Below, piece by piece: positions 6,358 to 13,171 of a stretch of DNA of 25,082 bases (positions are counted from its first letter, which is position 1; the number at the start of each line of letters is the position of its first letter). Position numbers and translations under genes: made by a program. The stretch is from the NCBI GenBank assembly GCA_027343785.1, contig DAHWKF010000118.1, positions 1 to 25,082 of the forward strand, read 5' to 3'. The notes under the pieces were generated by a model. The model made no database searches. It was not told where the DNA came from and worked only from the letters and a program-made list of their open reading frames with translations. Source of the DNA: Leptospirillum sp. GTDB taxonomy: Bacteria > Nitrospirota > Leptospirillia > Leptospirillales > Leptospirillaceae.

Positions 6358-7589
6358 GGAGCCTCCTTCTTTTTCCGGGGACGGGGTGAGGCGGTTCGTT
6401 TCTTGGAGGGGGTTTCCACCGGAGGATCAGAGGGTTCGGGCGGGGTTTCCCCGGACTTCACGGCCCTTTTGCGGGGGGAGGCTCCAGTGGAACGGGTCCG
6501 TGTTGTCGCGGATCGGGTCGAGGATTTTCTGACGCCCGTCTTCTTCGAGGGCTCTGTTGTGTCTCCCGGTGGAGCGCCCTCAGGTGATACGGCCGATTTC
6601 CCCGCTTTTTTCCCTTTGCGTTTCCAGACCAAAGACGTCAGGCTGAATGGACCCAGCCGAACCTGTTTTTTCCGGTATACCCTCCGTCCCTGGCCGATAT
6701 CCCGTGTTACGCTGCCAAACTTGAACTCGCCCATCCCCATCGGCAACTCTCCCGTTGCAACCGGTCTCAGAAGACCCTCCGACAGGATCCTTTTTCCAAA
6801 AACCACGGCTTGTGGACCGACAAACGACCCAATACCCTCGTAGGAGCGGTCGAGGAGCAGGTGCGTCAGAATCGGGACCAGGAGAAACATGAGGACCAGG
6901 GCCAGCATGATTCCCAGGGACAGGGTTTCGTTGATCAAAAGGGTGGAGCCTCCGGCCGAGCTCAGGGCCCCGGCCAGGTTGATGGCAGTAAAGATCGCGA
7001 CAAACAGGTTGTGGATGACGATCCAGAGCATGATCTCCAGTGCGTTTCTTCCCCACTGGAGCAGAAGGAAAAACATTCCCGGAATGACCGCCATACTGCA
7101 GAGGATCGGTCCGATCGCATAAAGAAAGGCGAGAAGGGCGTACCTTAAAAGGGTGAAGAGGAAAATCAGGACCTTGAGCAAATCCATCAGGAGGATATAG
7201 ACCAGGCCCATTGGATCCGTCATGAGAGAAAAGAATGAACTGCCCGAAATCGGGACAAGCGGAACACTCCAGATGGTCTGATAGAAACGGATGATCAGCG
7301 TGGACGGATACAGGGCTTCCGCCACGGAGCCGGTGACGAGGGAGAGATCCTGGAAAAAACCTCCGTAACCGATCAGGAGAAAGAAGACGGCCACCGCTTT
7401 GAGCAGGTCGCCAAACACCGGCTTTTCGTCCCGCATCTTTCCCCAGATCAACAGTGTCGAAACAGGAATCGTGATCAGGAAAAGAATGCGCGTCACAGAC
7501 AGAACCTGGACGCGGATCGGCTCCATGACACACGGAATCGTATACGAATCCTGAAACAATAACGTCCCGAAACGGGCAGAGCAAACCAT
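6354..7589 (-). CDS. virB6: VirB6/TrbL-like polytopic T4SS protein with basic C-terminal tail
   Basis: This is a polytopic inner-membrane protein of the VirB6/TrbL class, which line the inner-membrane passage of T4SSs. The start is the ATG at 7589, with GGAG just ahead and the previous stop seven bases upstream; this gives 411 residues. Membrane helices lie at about 29-49, 62-79, 128-147, 148-176, 186-208 and 222-246. After residue 320 the protein becomes a soluble tail of about 90 residues, very rich in Lys, Arg, Ser, Thr and Pro (KRKGKKAGK, RTRSTGASPRKRAVK, SPRPRKKKEAP). This recalls histone-H1-like tails and is not a standard part of VirB6. The tail may be cytoplasmic and could bind nucleic acid or membrane lipid; that is inference. 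The gene overlaps virB8 by four bases. Confidence 0.78.
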   Translation of the reverse strand: MVCSARFGTLLFQDSYTIPCVMEPIRVQVLSVTRILFLITIPVSTLLIWGKMRDEKPVFGDLLKAVAVFFLLIGYGGFFQDLSLVTGSVAEALYPSTLIIRFYQTIWSVPLVPISGSSFFSLMTDPMGLVYILLMDLLKVLIFLFTLLRYALLAFLYAIGPILCSMAVIPGMFFLLLQWGRNALEIMLWIVIHNLFVAIFTAINLAGALSSAGGSTLLINETLSLGIMLALVLMFLLVPILTHLLLDRSYEGIGSFVGPQAVVFGKRILSEGLLRPVATGELPMGMGEFKFGSVTRDIGQGRRVYRKKQVRLGPFSLTSLVWKRKGKKAGKSAVSPEGAPPGDTTEPSKKTGVRKSSTRSATTRTRSTGASPRKRAVKSGETPPEPSDPPVETPSKKRTASPRPRKKKEAP

Positions 7590-7596
7590 CTCACTC

Positions 7597-8211
7597 CTAC
7601 CGGAACATGATCCAGACCGGAATTTCACTCCGGACACGAATCTGGTCGATGGCGTTCCTCTTCCGGGTCTGCTCGATCACCTGCCCTTCCAGGCCCAGGG
7701 AAGAGGATTGCTCTTTCAGAAGGTACAACAGGTCCTTATGGATGGAGAGCAGCATCTGGTAAATGTGTCCTTGGGTGTCGGCCCCCAGGCGAAGGGCTCC
7801 CTGAGGGCTGGCCTGATAGGCCATCTGGTGGATCCCGCTTCCGATCGCCTCCTCCCCGGGCGTCCGGGAAATGCCGCCGAGTGCCGCTCCCATTCCTTCA
7901 TGGGCGGATCGGGTCAGATCGGACAGAGTGGCCGGAGGACCGACAGGAGTGGGCATCGGCTGGGGAGGTTCGGAGGGAATGACAGGCGAGCCGTAAAAAT
8001 CGACCCCTTCGTTCTTGAATGAAAAGAAGGACTTGAGGCGCTGGATGTTGGCCAGGGTGCGGGTTTCGACCCACAATATCCGCGCTTCGATCATATTGCC
8101 CATTCCCGCGAACGCATACGCCTTTGCCGGAAAAACGACAAGAGGCAGGATGACGATGGCCATTTGCGCTGCTCGCATCTCCGGCCTGTATGTTTTTCGA
8201 CACCCCTTCAA
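7597..8211 (-). CDS. VirB5/TrbJ-like secreted T4SS protein
   Basis: This is an exported protein in the VirB5 position. The proposed start is TTG at 8211: it overlaps the VirB4 stop as TTGA and has AGGAG seven bases upstream. A GTG at 8232 and an ATG at 8178 are alternatives. Counting from TTG there are 204 residues, with a signal peptide at 1-33 (basic start, MAIVILPLVVFPAKAYA, cleavage after AYA). The mature part has a helical ANIQRLKSFFSF segment, a proline-rich loop (about 80-95), and a long helical region (about 140-185) with GADTQGHIYQMLLSIHKDLLYLL. That last region resembles the Asn/Gln-rich helices of TrbJ/VirB5. VirB5 proteins sit at the pilus tip. The assignment is by position, export signal and helical pattern, not strong motifs. 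Confidence 0.6.
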   Translation of the reverse strand: MKGCRKTYRPEMRAAQMAIVILPLVVFPAKAYAFAGMGNMIEARILWVETRTLANIQRLKSFFSFKNEGVDFYGSPVIPSEPPQPMPTPVGPPATLSDLTRSAHEGMGAALGGISRTPGEEAIGSGIHQMAYQASPQGALRLGADTQGHIYQMLLSIHKDLLYLLKEQSSSLGLEGQVIEQTRKRNAIDQIRVRSEIPVWIMFR

Positions 8212-10730
8212 TCCGGCTCTCCTCTCTTGCACAACTGCAGAAGCGCTTTCCTGAAATCCCCTTCCCGCGCGAGTGTTTCCTGAAAGATCCGGTCCTCCTC
8301 TGGCGATCTTGCTCCGAGCCAGAATGCGAGCGGAGAGGCTTCAAGCCGGAGGATCCGGTTGTCGCTTCCCGTCCGCAAAAAGCCTTCCGAGAATTTCCCG
8401 CGTTCTCCGGAAAGCGTCCTGATCACGTCTCGTTCCCTCTCCTCAAATCCCATTTCCAGCAGCCGGTCATGACCGTTGGCCAGGGGGAACACCCATTTCC
8501 AGAAGGTATTGTTCAGGAGAGCGGCCGCCAAGTCCTCCTCCAGAAAGTCTTCGGGCGACTGGGTAACGGCGATCACTCCCCCGCCCCATTTCCGGACTGT
8601 CCGGTACAAGTGGGAGAGAAATTCCGTACCCTTGAGTTCCCGGAGAATCCGGTGGGCCTCATCGAACAAGAGATAGAGTTTTCTCCCCGGCACTCCATCC
8701 TTGAGCCGGAAAAGGGACAGGCTGGCGATAAAGGCGAAGACCACGCCCTTTAGCGCCGGATGGCTGTCCAGAGCGGACAGGTCGAACGCCACCAGCCGCC
8801 CGTCAAAATCGAATCCCCGGGGGTTGTTGACCAGGTCCCCATATATTCCGGATGCCCATGAGTCAAGGATTTTTCCCATGGAGTAGGAGAGGGTCTCGTC
8901 CTCCCTGTCCTTTCCCCGGAAAGAAAGGAGTTCCTGGGCCAGCATGGACAGCACGGGACGCTTTTTATTGTCATCCAGCGTGTCGTATACATTTTCGATA
9001 CACGCCAGAAGGATCCTGCGATGCACAGCTCCCACCGGAACGCTGGGGGAGATGAACGTTTCGATCACGCCTCCCAGCAAACCCAGAATGTCGGGATCGT
9101 ACCGCTGTGAGGGGGCGACCGGAGACAGAAGAACTTCCCGGGCGGGAAAAGGGTTCAGGGAGAATTTGCCTCCCAGGTCGACTTTCAGGTATTGCCCTTC
9201 AAAAAACTGGCACAATCGCTCGAAGTCCCCTCCATTTTCAACGACGATCGCCTGATGGTGGAGAGATGCGCATAAGAACTGACCCATGAGAAGCTTGCTG
9301 GCAAAGGATTTTCCGCTTCCGGAGGCCCCCAGGATAAGGCCGTTGTGGTTGGGGTGGAAAGGATTCCAGAGATCGAGACCGACAGCTTCGTCGAGATGGT
9401 TGTGGCTCCAGAACCAGGGGTCCGGATCATCTGGCGTTTTGTCCCAGATGGGCAAAAGAGGAGCGAGATGTTCAGACAGGAGCATTTCCCAGCGGTCACT
9501 GGCATCCGCCTGGAGGGGAAGCCCTGAAAGAAAAAGGGGCCATTGCCTGAAAGGTTCGTGGGCCAGAATCGTACCGGGCACCCCCGCATATGCCCTGAAC
9601 AGCTCTTGTCCCATCTCCTGGAGATCCCCCTCGTCTTCGCTCCAGTAGGAGATCGAAAGATTGACGGAAAAAGGAGAGCCTCCATCGCTGCCATTTTCGA
9701 ACGCCGCTTCCAGAAACGATTCCTGTTGTTTTTTTTCGTTTTCCAGACGATAAGACCGTCCCGGGAGGAAAAGGGCCAGGAACCGGTTGACCGTCATCTG
9801 GCTTTGAACCCAATGAAGCGCTTTTTCCCTTGGGGGCTTCCAGAGATTCATGACCAGATCGTGGCTGAAGTCCGCTTCTTCCAGAAAGGGTCCCAATATA
9901 TCCCTGTCGACCTCCAGCGGCCATGCCCTCAAAGCATGGAAACGGCCATAGAGGACCGTTCCGTCCGGATGATAGGCGACAATACCTTCGGCCCTTTCCG
10001 TAAAAGACGTCGCGGCCAGCTCCTCCGACAGCGAGGATGGGGCCTTTCGTGATGGAGGGGTATCGTTGTGGGAGGAAGGCTCCTTGATCGTGGGGTTCAG
10101 GAGGTCAGACAGGTAACTCCGGAGAGCGGGGCCATAGAGCCTTTCCGGAAGGACCCCGCAGCCGGGCAGGAGGTTTTCCAGAAGGGCGCCCGTGTCGTTC
10201 ATGGCGGAGATCCGTTTTTCATGGATTGAACGGGAAAAACGGGGTTTCGCCGCGAAAAACTCCCTTCGTGGATAAATGGAAGGGCGTACACGATTTTGCT
10301 CTGTTTCCGGACAGGAGACGAGCGAAAGAAATATCTCCCGGTTCCGCAGGATGCGACGGGCAAAGTCGGCTTCGCGATCATTCCGGTACCATCCGGCGGG
10401 ACTGTTCCCGGAAAAGCCGGCATTCCCGGACTGTTCCCGACACCATGGTGGGAGGTTGACGTCCCCGTCGTCCGGGATGCCGACACGCGTCCGGACACGG
10501 AACTGCAAACCCCATCCTTCCGGCAGGTGGTGGAGGAGAGCGTGGACTCCCTGGTAGATTTGACGGACTGTTTCGTCCGATTTCAAAAAAAGGCAGATGC
10601 CGGAAAGGCGGAACACGAGTCCATAACGTCCTCTTGTTCCGTAGACGACACCGTCTTCCTCTCCCCAGAGATCGAATGACCGGAAGGACGGAGGGGCCGA
10701 TCGGACGATTTTTTCAAACGTTCCGGACAT
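8208..10730 (-). CDS. traC: TraC/VirB4-family T4SS ATPase
   Basis: This is the main motor ATPase of the system, needed for substrate transport and pilus assembly at the inner membrane. The start is the ATG at 10730, preceded by GGAGG nine bases upstream; a TTG three codons earlier is less likely. This gives 840 residues, close to F-type TraC (about 875). The N-terminal half (about 1-440) carries the TraC/VirB4 membrane-interaction region, including VQSQMTVNRFLALFLPG. Walker A is GASGSGKS (468-475), introduced by HNGLILGASGSGKSF. Walker B is LYLLFDEAH (686-694), followed by the GGGVIAVTQSPEDF motif near 717-730. These are the family hallmarks. The gene overlaps the upstream traL-like gene by 17 bases and its own stop overlaps the virB5-like start. 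Confidence 0.94.
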   Translation of the reverse strand: MSGTFEKIVRSAPPSFRSFDLWGEEDGVVYGTRGRYGLVFRLSGICLFLKSDETVRQIYQGVHALLHHLPEGWGLQFRVRTRVGIPDDGDVNLPPWCREQSGNAGFSGNSPAGWYRNDREADFARRILRNREIFLSLVSCPETEQNRVRPSIYPRREFFAAKPRFSRSIHEKRISAMNDTGALLENLLPGCGVLPERLYGPALRSYLSDLLNPTIKEPSSHNDTPPSRKAPSSLSEELAATSFTERAEGIVAYHPDGTVLYGRFHALRAWPLEVDRDILGPFLEEADFSHDLVMNLWKPPREKALHWVQSQMTVNRFLALFLPGRSYRLENEKKQQESFLEAAFENGSDGGSPFSVNLSISYWSEDEGDLQEMGQELFRAYAGVPGTILAHEPFRQWPLFLSGLPLQADASDRWEMLLSEHLAPLLPIWDKTPDDPDPWFWSHNHLDEAVGLDLWNPFHPNHNGLILGASGSGKSFASKLLMGQFLCASLHHQAIVVENGGDFERLCQFFEGQYLKVDLGGKFSLNPFPAREVLLSPVAPSQRYDPDILGLLGGVIETFISPSVPVGAVHRRILLACIENVYDTLDDNKKRPVLSMLAQELLSFRGKDREDETLSYSMGKILDSWASGIYGDLVNNPRGFDFDGRLVAFDLSALDSHPALKGVVFAFIASLSLFRLKDGVPGRKLYLLFDEAHRILRELKGTEFLSHLYRTVRKWGGGVIAVTQSPEDFLEEDLAAALLNNTFWKWVFPLANGHDRLLEMGFEERERDVIRTLSGERGKFSEGFLRTGSDNRILRLEASPLAFWLGARSPEEDRIFQETLAREGDFRKALLQLCKRGEPD

Positions 10731-11007
10731 TGCCGACAACCTCCCTCCCGGACGGACGGTGCCATAACCTGTGCCTCGGGCTGAACCGGAAAAGAATCCA
10801 CCCCCTCAGGAATCCGTTGCCTTTCTTCCGGAGAAATGCAAGGAAAATTCCTGATACAACGAGTAAAAAAACGAGCCATCCGGCAGGCAACCCCAGGAAA
10901 AATCCCCCCGCAAAAAAGGCCAGAAGGGGGAGTATATCCATCGGAACCCGGACGGGACCGATCCGGGGGGGTTCCAGAATCCCCCGGGGAAGGATCGGCA
11001 TTGGCAT
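10714..11007 (-). CDS. TraL/VirB3-like small T4SS membrane protein
   Basis: This 97-residue protein resembles F-type TraL, the VirB3 counterpart that works beside VirB4/TraC. The N-terminal ILPRGILEPPRIG followed by VPMDILPLL has the arginine/proline pattern seen before the TraL membrane helices. Two closely spaced hydrophobic segments lie at about 24-40 and 43-59, followed by basic RKKGNGFLRGWILFRF, as in TraL (…GYLxHxLYW). The ATG at 11007 directly follows the pilin gene's TAG with no gap. The last 20-25 residues (PRHRLWHRPSGREV…) are extra compared with TraL and are encoded partly in the overlap with traC. Short membrane proteins are easily misassigned, so the position next to traC is an important part of the evidence. 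Confidence 0.68.
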   Translation of the reverse strand: MPMPILPRGILEPPRIGPVRVPMDILPLLAFFAGGFFLGLPAGWLVFLLVVSGIFLAFLRKKGNGFLRGWILFRFSPRHRLWHRPSGREVVGNVRNV

Positions 11008-11271
11008 CTAGAACCCCGCCCAGGTCGTCAATGTGTCCCATATGGCTTTCGACATGAGGACCAAAGACCCTCCCGCAATGGTCATGACCCCCTGTCGGAT
11101 CCCGTCGGCGTCGTGCGACTTCATGGCAAACCCGGCCCGGGCCATGCCCAGAATGAACAAAAATCCTCCCAGCCCATAAACGACGAAGTTCGCGATATTA
11201 TTGGCGAAAGTGGTGATCAGGGAGTTTTCCCCGTAGTTCTGGATAAAAAGAGTCACTTTCCGGGCGTACAT
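11008..11271 (-). CDS. Small two-helix membrane protein, VirB2/TraA pilin-like
   Basis: This is the first gene of the T4SS operon. The start is the ATG at 11271, with a strong AAGGAGG nine bases upstream; this gives 87 residues. Two membrane helices lie at about 26-48 (IANFVVYGLGGFLFILGMARAGF) and 60-80 (QGVMTIAGGSLVLMSKAIWD), joined by a short polar loop KSHDADGIR. This is the hairpin topology of VirB2/TraA/TrbC pilins. Unlike VirB2 there is no long cleavable signal peptide, so the primary product is already of mature-pilin size. The assignment rests on position, size and topology; I could not confirm homology by reading alone. An alternative is another small channel protein. Confidence 0.6.
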   Translation of the reverse strand: MYARKVTLFIQNYGENSLITTFANNIANFVVYGLGGFLFILGMARAGFAMKSHDADGIRQGVMTIAGGSLVLMSKAIWDTLTTWAGF

Positions 11272-11347
11272 GCGAGTTGTCCTCCTTGGCCATCCGGATA
11301 ACAAGAGTTGTGCCAAGATAAGATCTCCATCCGTAGCCAAAAATTAG

Positions 11348-11368
11348 CCTTTTCGATCCCCTTTTCGA
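11348..11368. repeat. Direct repeat CCTTTTCGA x2, 12-bp period
   Basis: CCTTTTCGA occurs at 11348-11356 and again at 11360-11368. It lies about 80-100 bases upstream of the T4SS operon's first start codon. Its position and near-helical spacing suggest a regulator site or a remnant repeat, but nothing ties it to a known protein. Confidence 0.4.
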
Positions 11369-11450
11369 CCAGAAATGGCTGGACGAAACCCCTCACAGAG
11401 AAGAGACCGGCAAGGAGCCTTTTTCTTTTCACGGTCACAGTTGAATTCTT

Positions 11451-11469
11451 GATAACGATAATCATTCCT
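11451..11469. promoter_or_regulatory. Fur-box-like site between divergent operons
   Basis: The 19-mer beginning GATAACGATAATCATT matches the classical Fur consensus (GATAATGATAATCATTATC) at 15 of 19 positions. The mismatches are at position 6 and the last three bases. It lies in the 293-bp gap between the T4SS operon (minus, start 11271) and the dehydrogenase/ABC operon (plus, start 11565). A possible -10 for the plus operon, TAGAAT, is at 11514-11519, but I see no good -35. No clear promoter is seen for the minus operon. Which operon the site would control cannot be told from the sequence. Confidence 0.55.
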
Positions 11470-11564
11470 CGCTTATTCCTGTGCATTCGCTCATTCTCCC
11501 TTGTAGAATGGATAAACGAGTGGAAGGATGGACACGACGAAACATCGGAACAAGAGGAGGGGCA

Positions 11565-12443
11565 ATGCCGGAAACCACAATCGGTTGGATCGGCTTCGGG
11601 AACATGGGGCGTCGCATGGTTCGACGTCTCCTGGAAAACGGCGTTCACGTGGTGGGGTTCAACCGCTCTCCGGACAAAATGTTCTCGCATCCTCATCTCC
11701 GGACGGCCTCATCTGCTAAAGAGGTGGCCGAAAGATCGGAGACCGTCTTTTTGATGGTGACGGACGGAAAGGCTTCGGGGGAACTGATTTTCGGAAATGG
11801 GGGAATCGGAAAAGGTGCCCGACCCGGCGGCCTTGTCGTCAACATGTCGACCATCGCGCCCGGGGACGCGCAGGCGGAGGCCATTTTTTTGAAGGAAAAA
11901 GGGGTCGACTACCTGGACATTCCCGTCTCCGGTTCAGTCGTTCCCGCTGAAAAAGGAGAGCTTCTGCTGCTTTCGGGCGGCGATCCGGCGGCTCTGGATC
12001 GGGTGCGTCCCTGCCTTCGGCATCTGGGGAAGAAGGTCCTCCACTTTGGCGCGACCGGATCCGGCATGAAGGCCAAGCTTGTGATCAACCTTCTTTTGGC
12101 TTCCCATGTCGAATCCCTTGTCCAGACTGTCCTGGTGGGGGAATCGATGGGTCTTGATACAGCCCGGACACTTGAAATGATCATGGACAGCCCCCTGTCG
12201 ACCGCCTTTTACCAGATCAAGCGGAACAATCTGGAGAAACGTTCTTATGAAAAGGCTTTTTCCGTCAACCTGATGGCCAAGGACCTGGATCTCCTGTGTG
12301 AAACCCTTCTCAAAAACCGGACCCCCGCCATTCTCCCGTGGCAGCTGGAAACCCATTTCCGGGAACTGGCGGGCTTGGGCCATGGGGAGGAAGACGTTTC
12401 AGTGCTTTACGAATACTTTCGGGACCGGATTCTCGGAAAATGA
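11565..12443 (+). CDS. 3-hydroxyisobutyrate dehydrogenase-family NAD(P)-dependent reductase
   Basis: This is a beta-hydroxyacid dehydrogenase family enzyme of 292 residues, the usual family length. The ATG at 11565 was chosen because GAGGAGGGG lies directly upstream and the nucleotide-binding fold begins at once (IGWIGFGNMGRRM, glycine motif 10-15). NR at 33-34 follows the second strand (VVGFNRSPDK), which favours NADP(H) over NAD; that is inference. The substrate motif DIPVSGS (118-124) varies slightly from the usual DAPVSGG. The catalytic lysine is K171 with N175 (KAKLVINLLL). Relatives include glyoxylate/succinic semialdehyde reductases, so the substrate is unknown. It heads a four-gene operon with an envelope exporter; its stop overlaps the next start (ATGA). 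Confidence 0.88.
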   Translation: MPETTIGWIGFGNMGRRMVRRLLENGVHVVGFNRSPDKMFSHPHLRTASSAKEVAERSETVFLMVTDGKASGELIFGNGGIGKGARPGGLVVNMSTIAPGDAQAEAIFLKEKGVDYLDIPVSGSVVPAEKGELLLLSGGDPAALDRVRPCLRHLGKKVLHFGATGSGMKAKLVINLLLASHVESLVQTVLVGESMGLDTARTLEMIMDSPLSTAFYQIKRNNLEKRSYEKAFSVNLMAKDLDLLCETLLKNRTPAILPWQLETHFRELAGLGHGEEDVSVLYEYFRDRILGK

Positions 12444-13171
12444 CCGGGGAAAAATTATCTGCATGTCCGGAGGTGTCCGGATTTTCCATCCGGTTGGAGG
12501 ATGTCGAAAAATGGTACGGGGGGAAGGTTCGTGAAGAACGTCCGGCCGTCCATATCCCTTCCCTGTCCATTCGGGGCGGCGAATGGGCGGTCCTGATGGG
12601 GGATTCCGGTTCCGGAAAATCGACGCTCCTGAACCTCGTCGGCGGGGTGGATCTCCCCGATTCCGGGAAAATTCTTCTTGGCGACAACACCATAAACCTG
12701 ATTGACGAACGGGAAAGGACGTTGTTCCGTCGGAAGCACATGGGGTTCGTCTTCCAGTTTTTCAACCTTTTTCCCACCCTCTCTGTCAGGGAAAACGTCT
12801 TGTTGCCCCTGGGGCTTTTGGGGAGGAGAGATCCGGACGCCATCGGGCGACTTCTGGAGGAGGTCGGACTCTCCGGAATGGGAAACCGCTATCCGTCGGA
12901 GCTTTCCGGGGGAGAACAACAAAGGGTCGCGCTGGCTCGGGCGCTGGTTCATCGTCCGCAAATCATCCTTGCCGATGAGCCGACAGGATCCCTGGATCAT
13001 CGGACCGGCATGGTGGTTTTGGGTCTGCTCCAGCGGCTGCATCGGGAATACGGGCCGACGATCCTCATGTCGACCCACAGCGAAGAAGCCGCCCGATTCG
13101 GAGAACGCGTCCTCCATATCCGTGACGGTGAAATCATGAAGGTCGCTCCGGTGACAACCCCAGACGCATGA
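12440..13171 (+). CDS. LolD/MacB-type ABC transporter ATPase
   Basis: This is the ATP-binding subunit of a type VII-like (LolD/MacB/FtsE) ABC system. The ATG at 12440 overlaps the upstream stop as ATGA; this gives 243 residues. Walker A is GDSGSGKS (54-61), the Q-loop is in VFQFFNLFPTLS, the signature is LSGGEQQR (155-162), Walker B is ILADEP (176-181), followed by TGSLD, and the switch histidine is H213 (MSTHSEEA). These are typical of ATPases paired with FtsX-like permeases, and the next gene is such a permease, overlapping by four bases. Such systems use ATP hydrolysis for mechanical work in the periplasm, for example extracting lipoproteins or lipophilic compounds. The N-terminus is about ten residues longer than LolD. 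Confidence 0.93.
   Translation: MTGEKLSACPEVSGFSIRLEDVEKWYGGKVREERPAVHIPSLSIRGGEWAVLMGDSGSGKSTLLNLVGGVDLPDSGKILLGDNTINLIDERERTLFRRKHMGFVFQFFNLFPTLSVRENVLLPLGLLGRRDPDAIGRLLEEVGLSGMGNRYPSELSGGEQQRVALARALVHRPQIILADEPTGSLDHRTGMVVLGLLQRLHREYGPTILMSTHSEEAARFGERVLHIRDGEIMKVAPVTTPDA

Noticed and set aside
5710..6843. 377-codon plus-strand frame
   Set aside because: It runs antisense to the VirB8- and VirB6-like genes, has no recognisable domain and lacks a credible SD sequence. Long antisense frames are common in GC-rich coding DNA.
11272..11500. Minus-strand frame (MHRNKRGMIIVIKN…) ahead of the pilin gene
   Set aside because: It overlaps the first T4SS gene's start, carries the Fur-like site inside it and has no SD sequence or domain. 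The pilin-like gene has its own strong AAGGAGG start.
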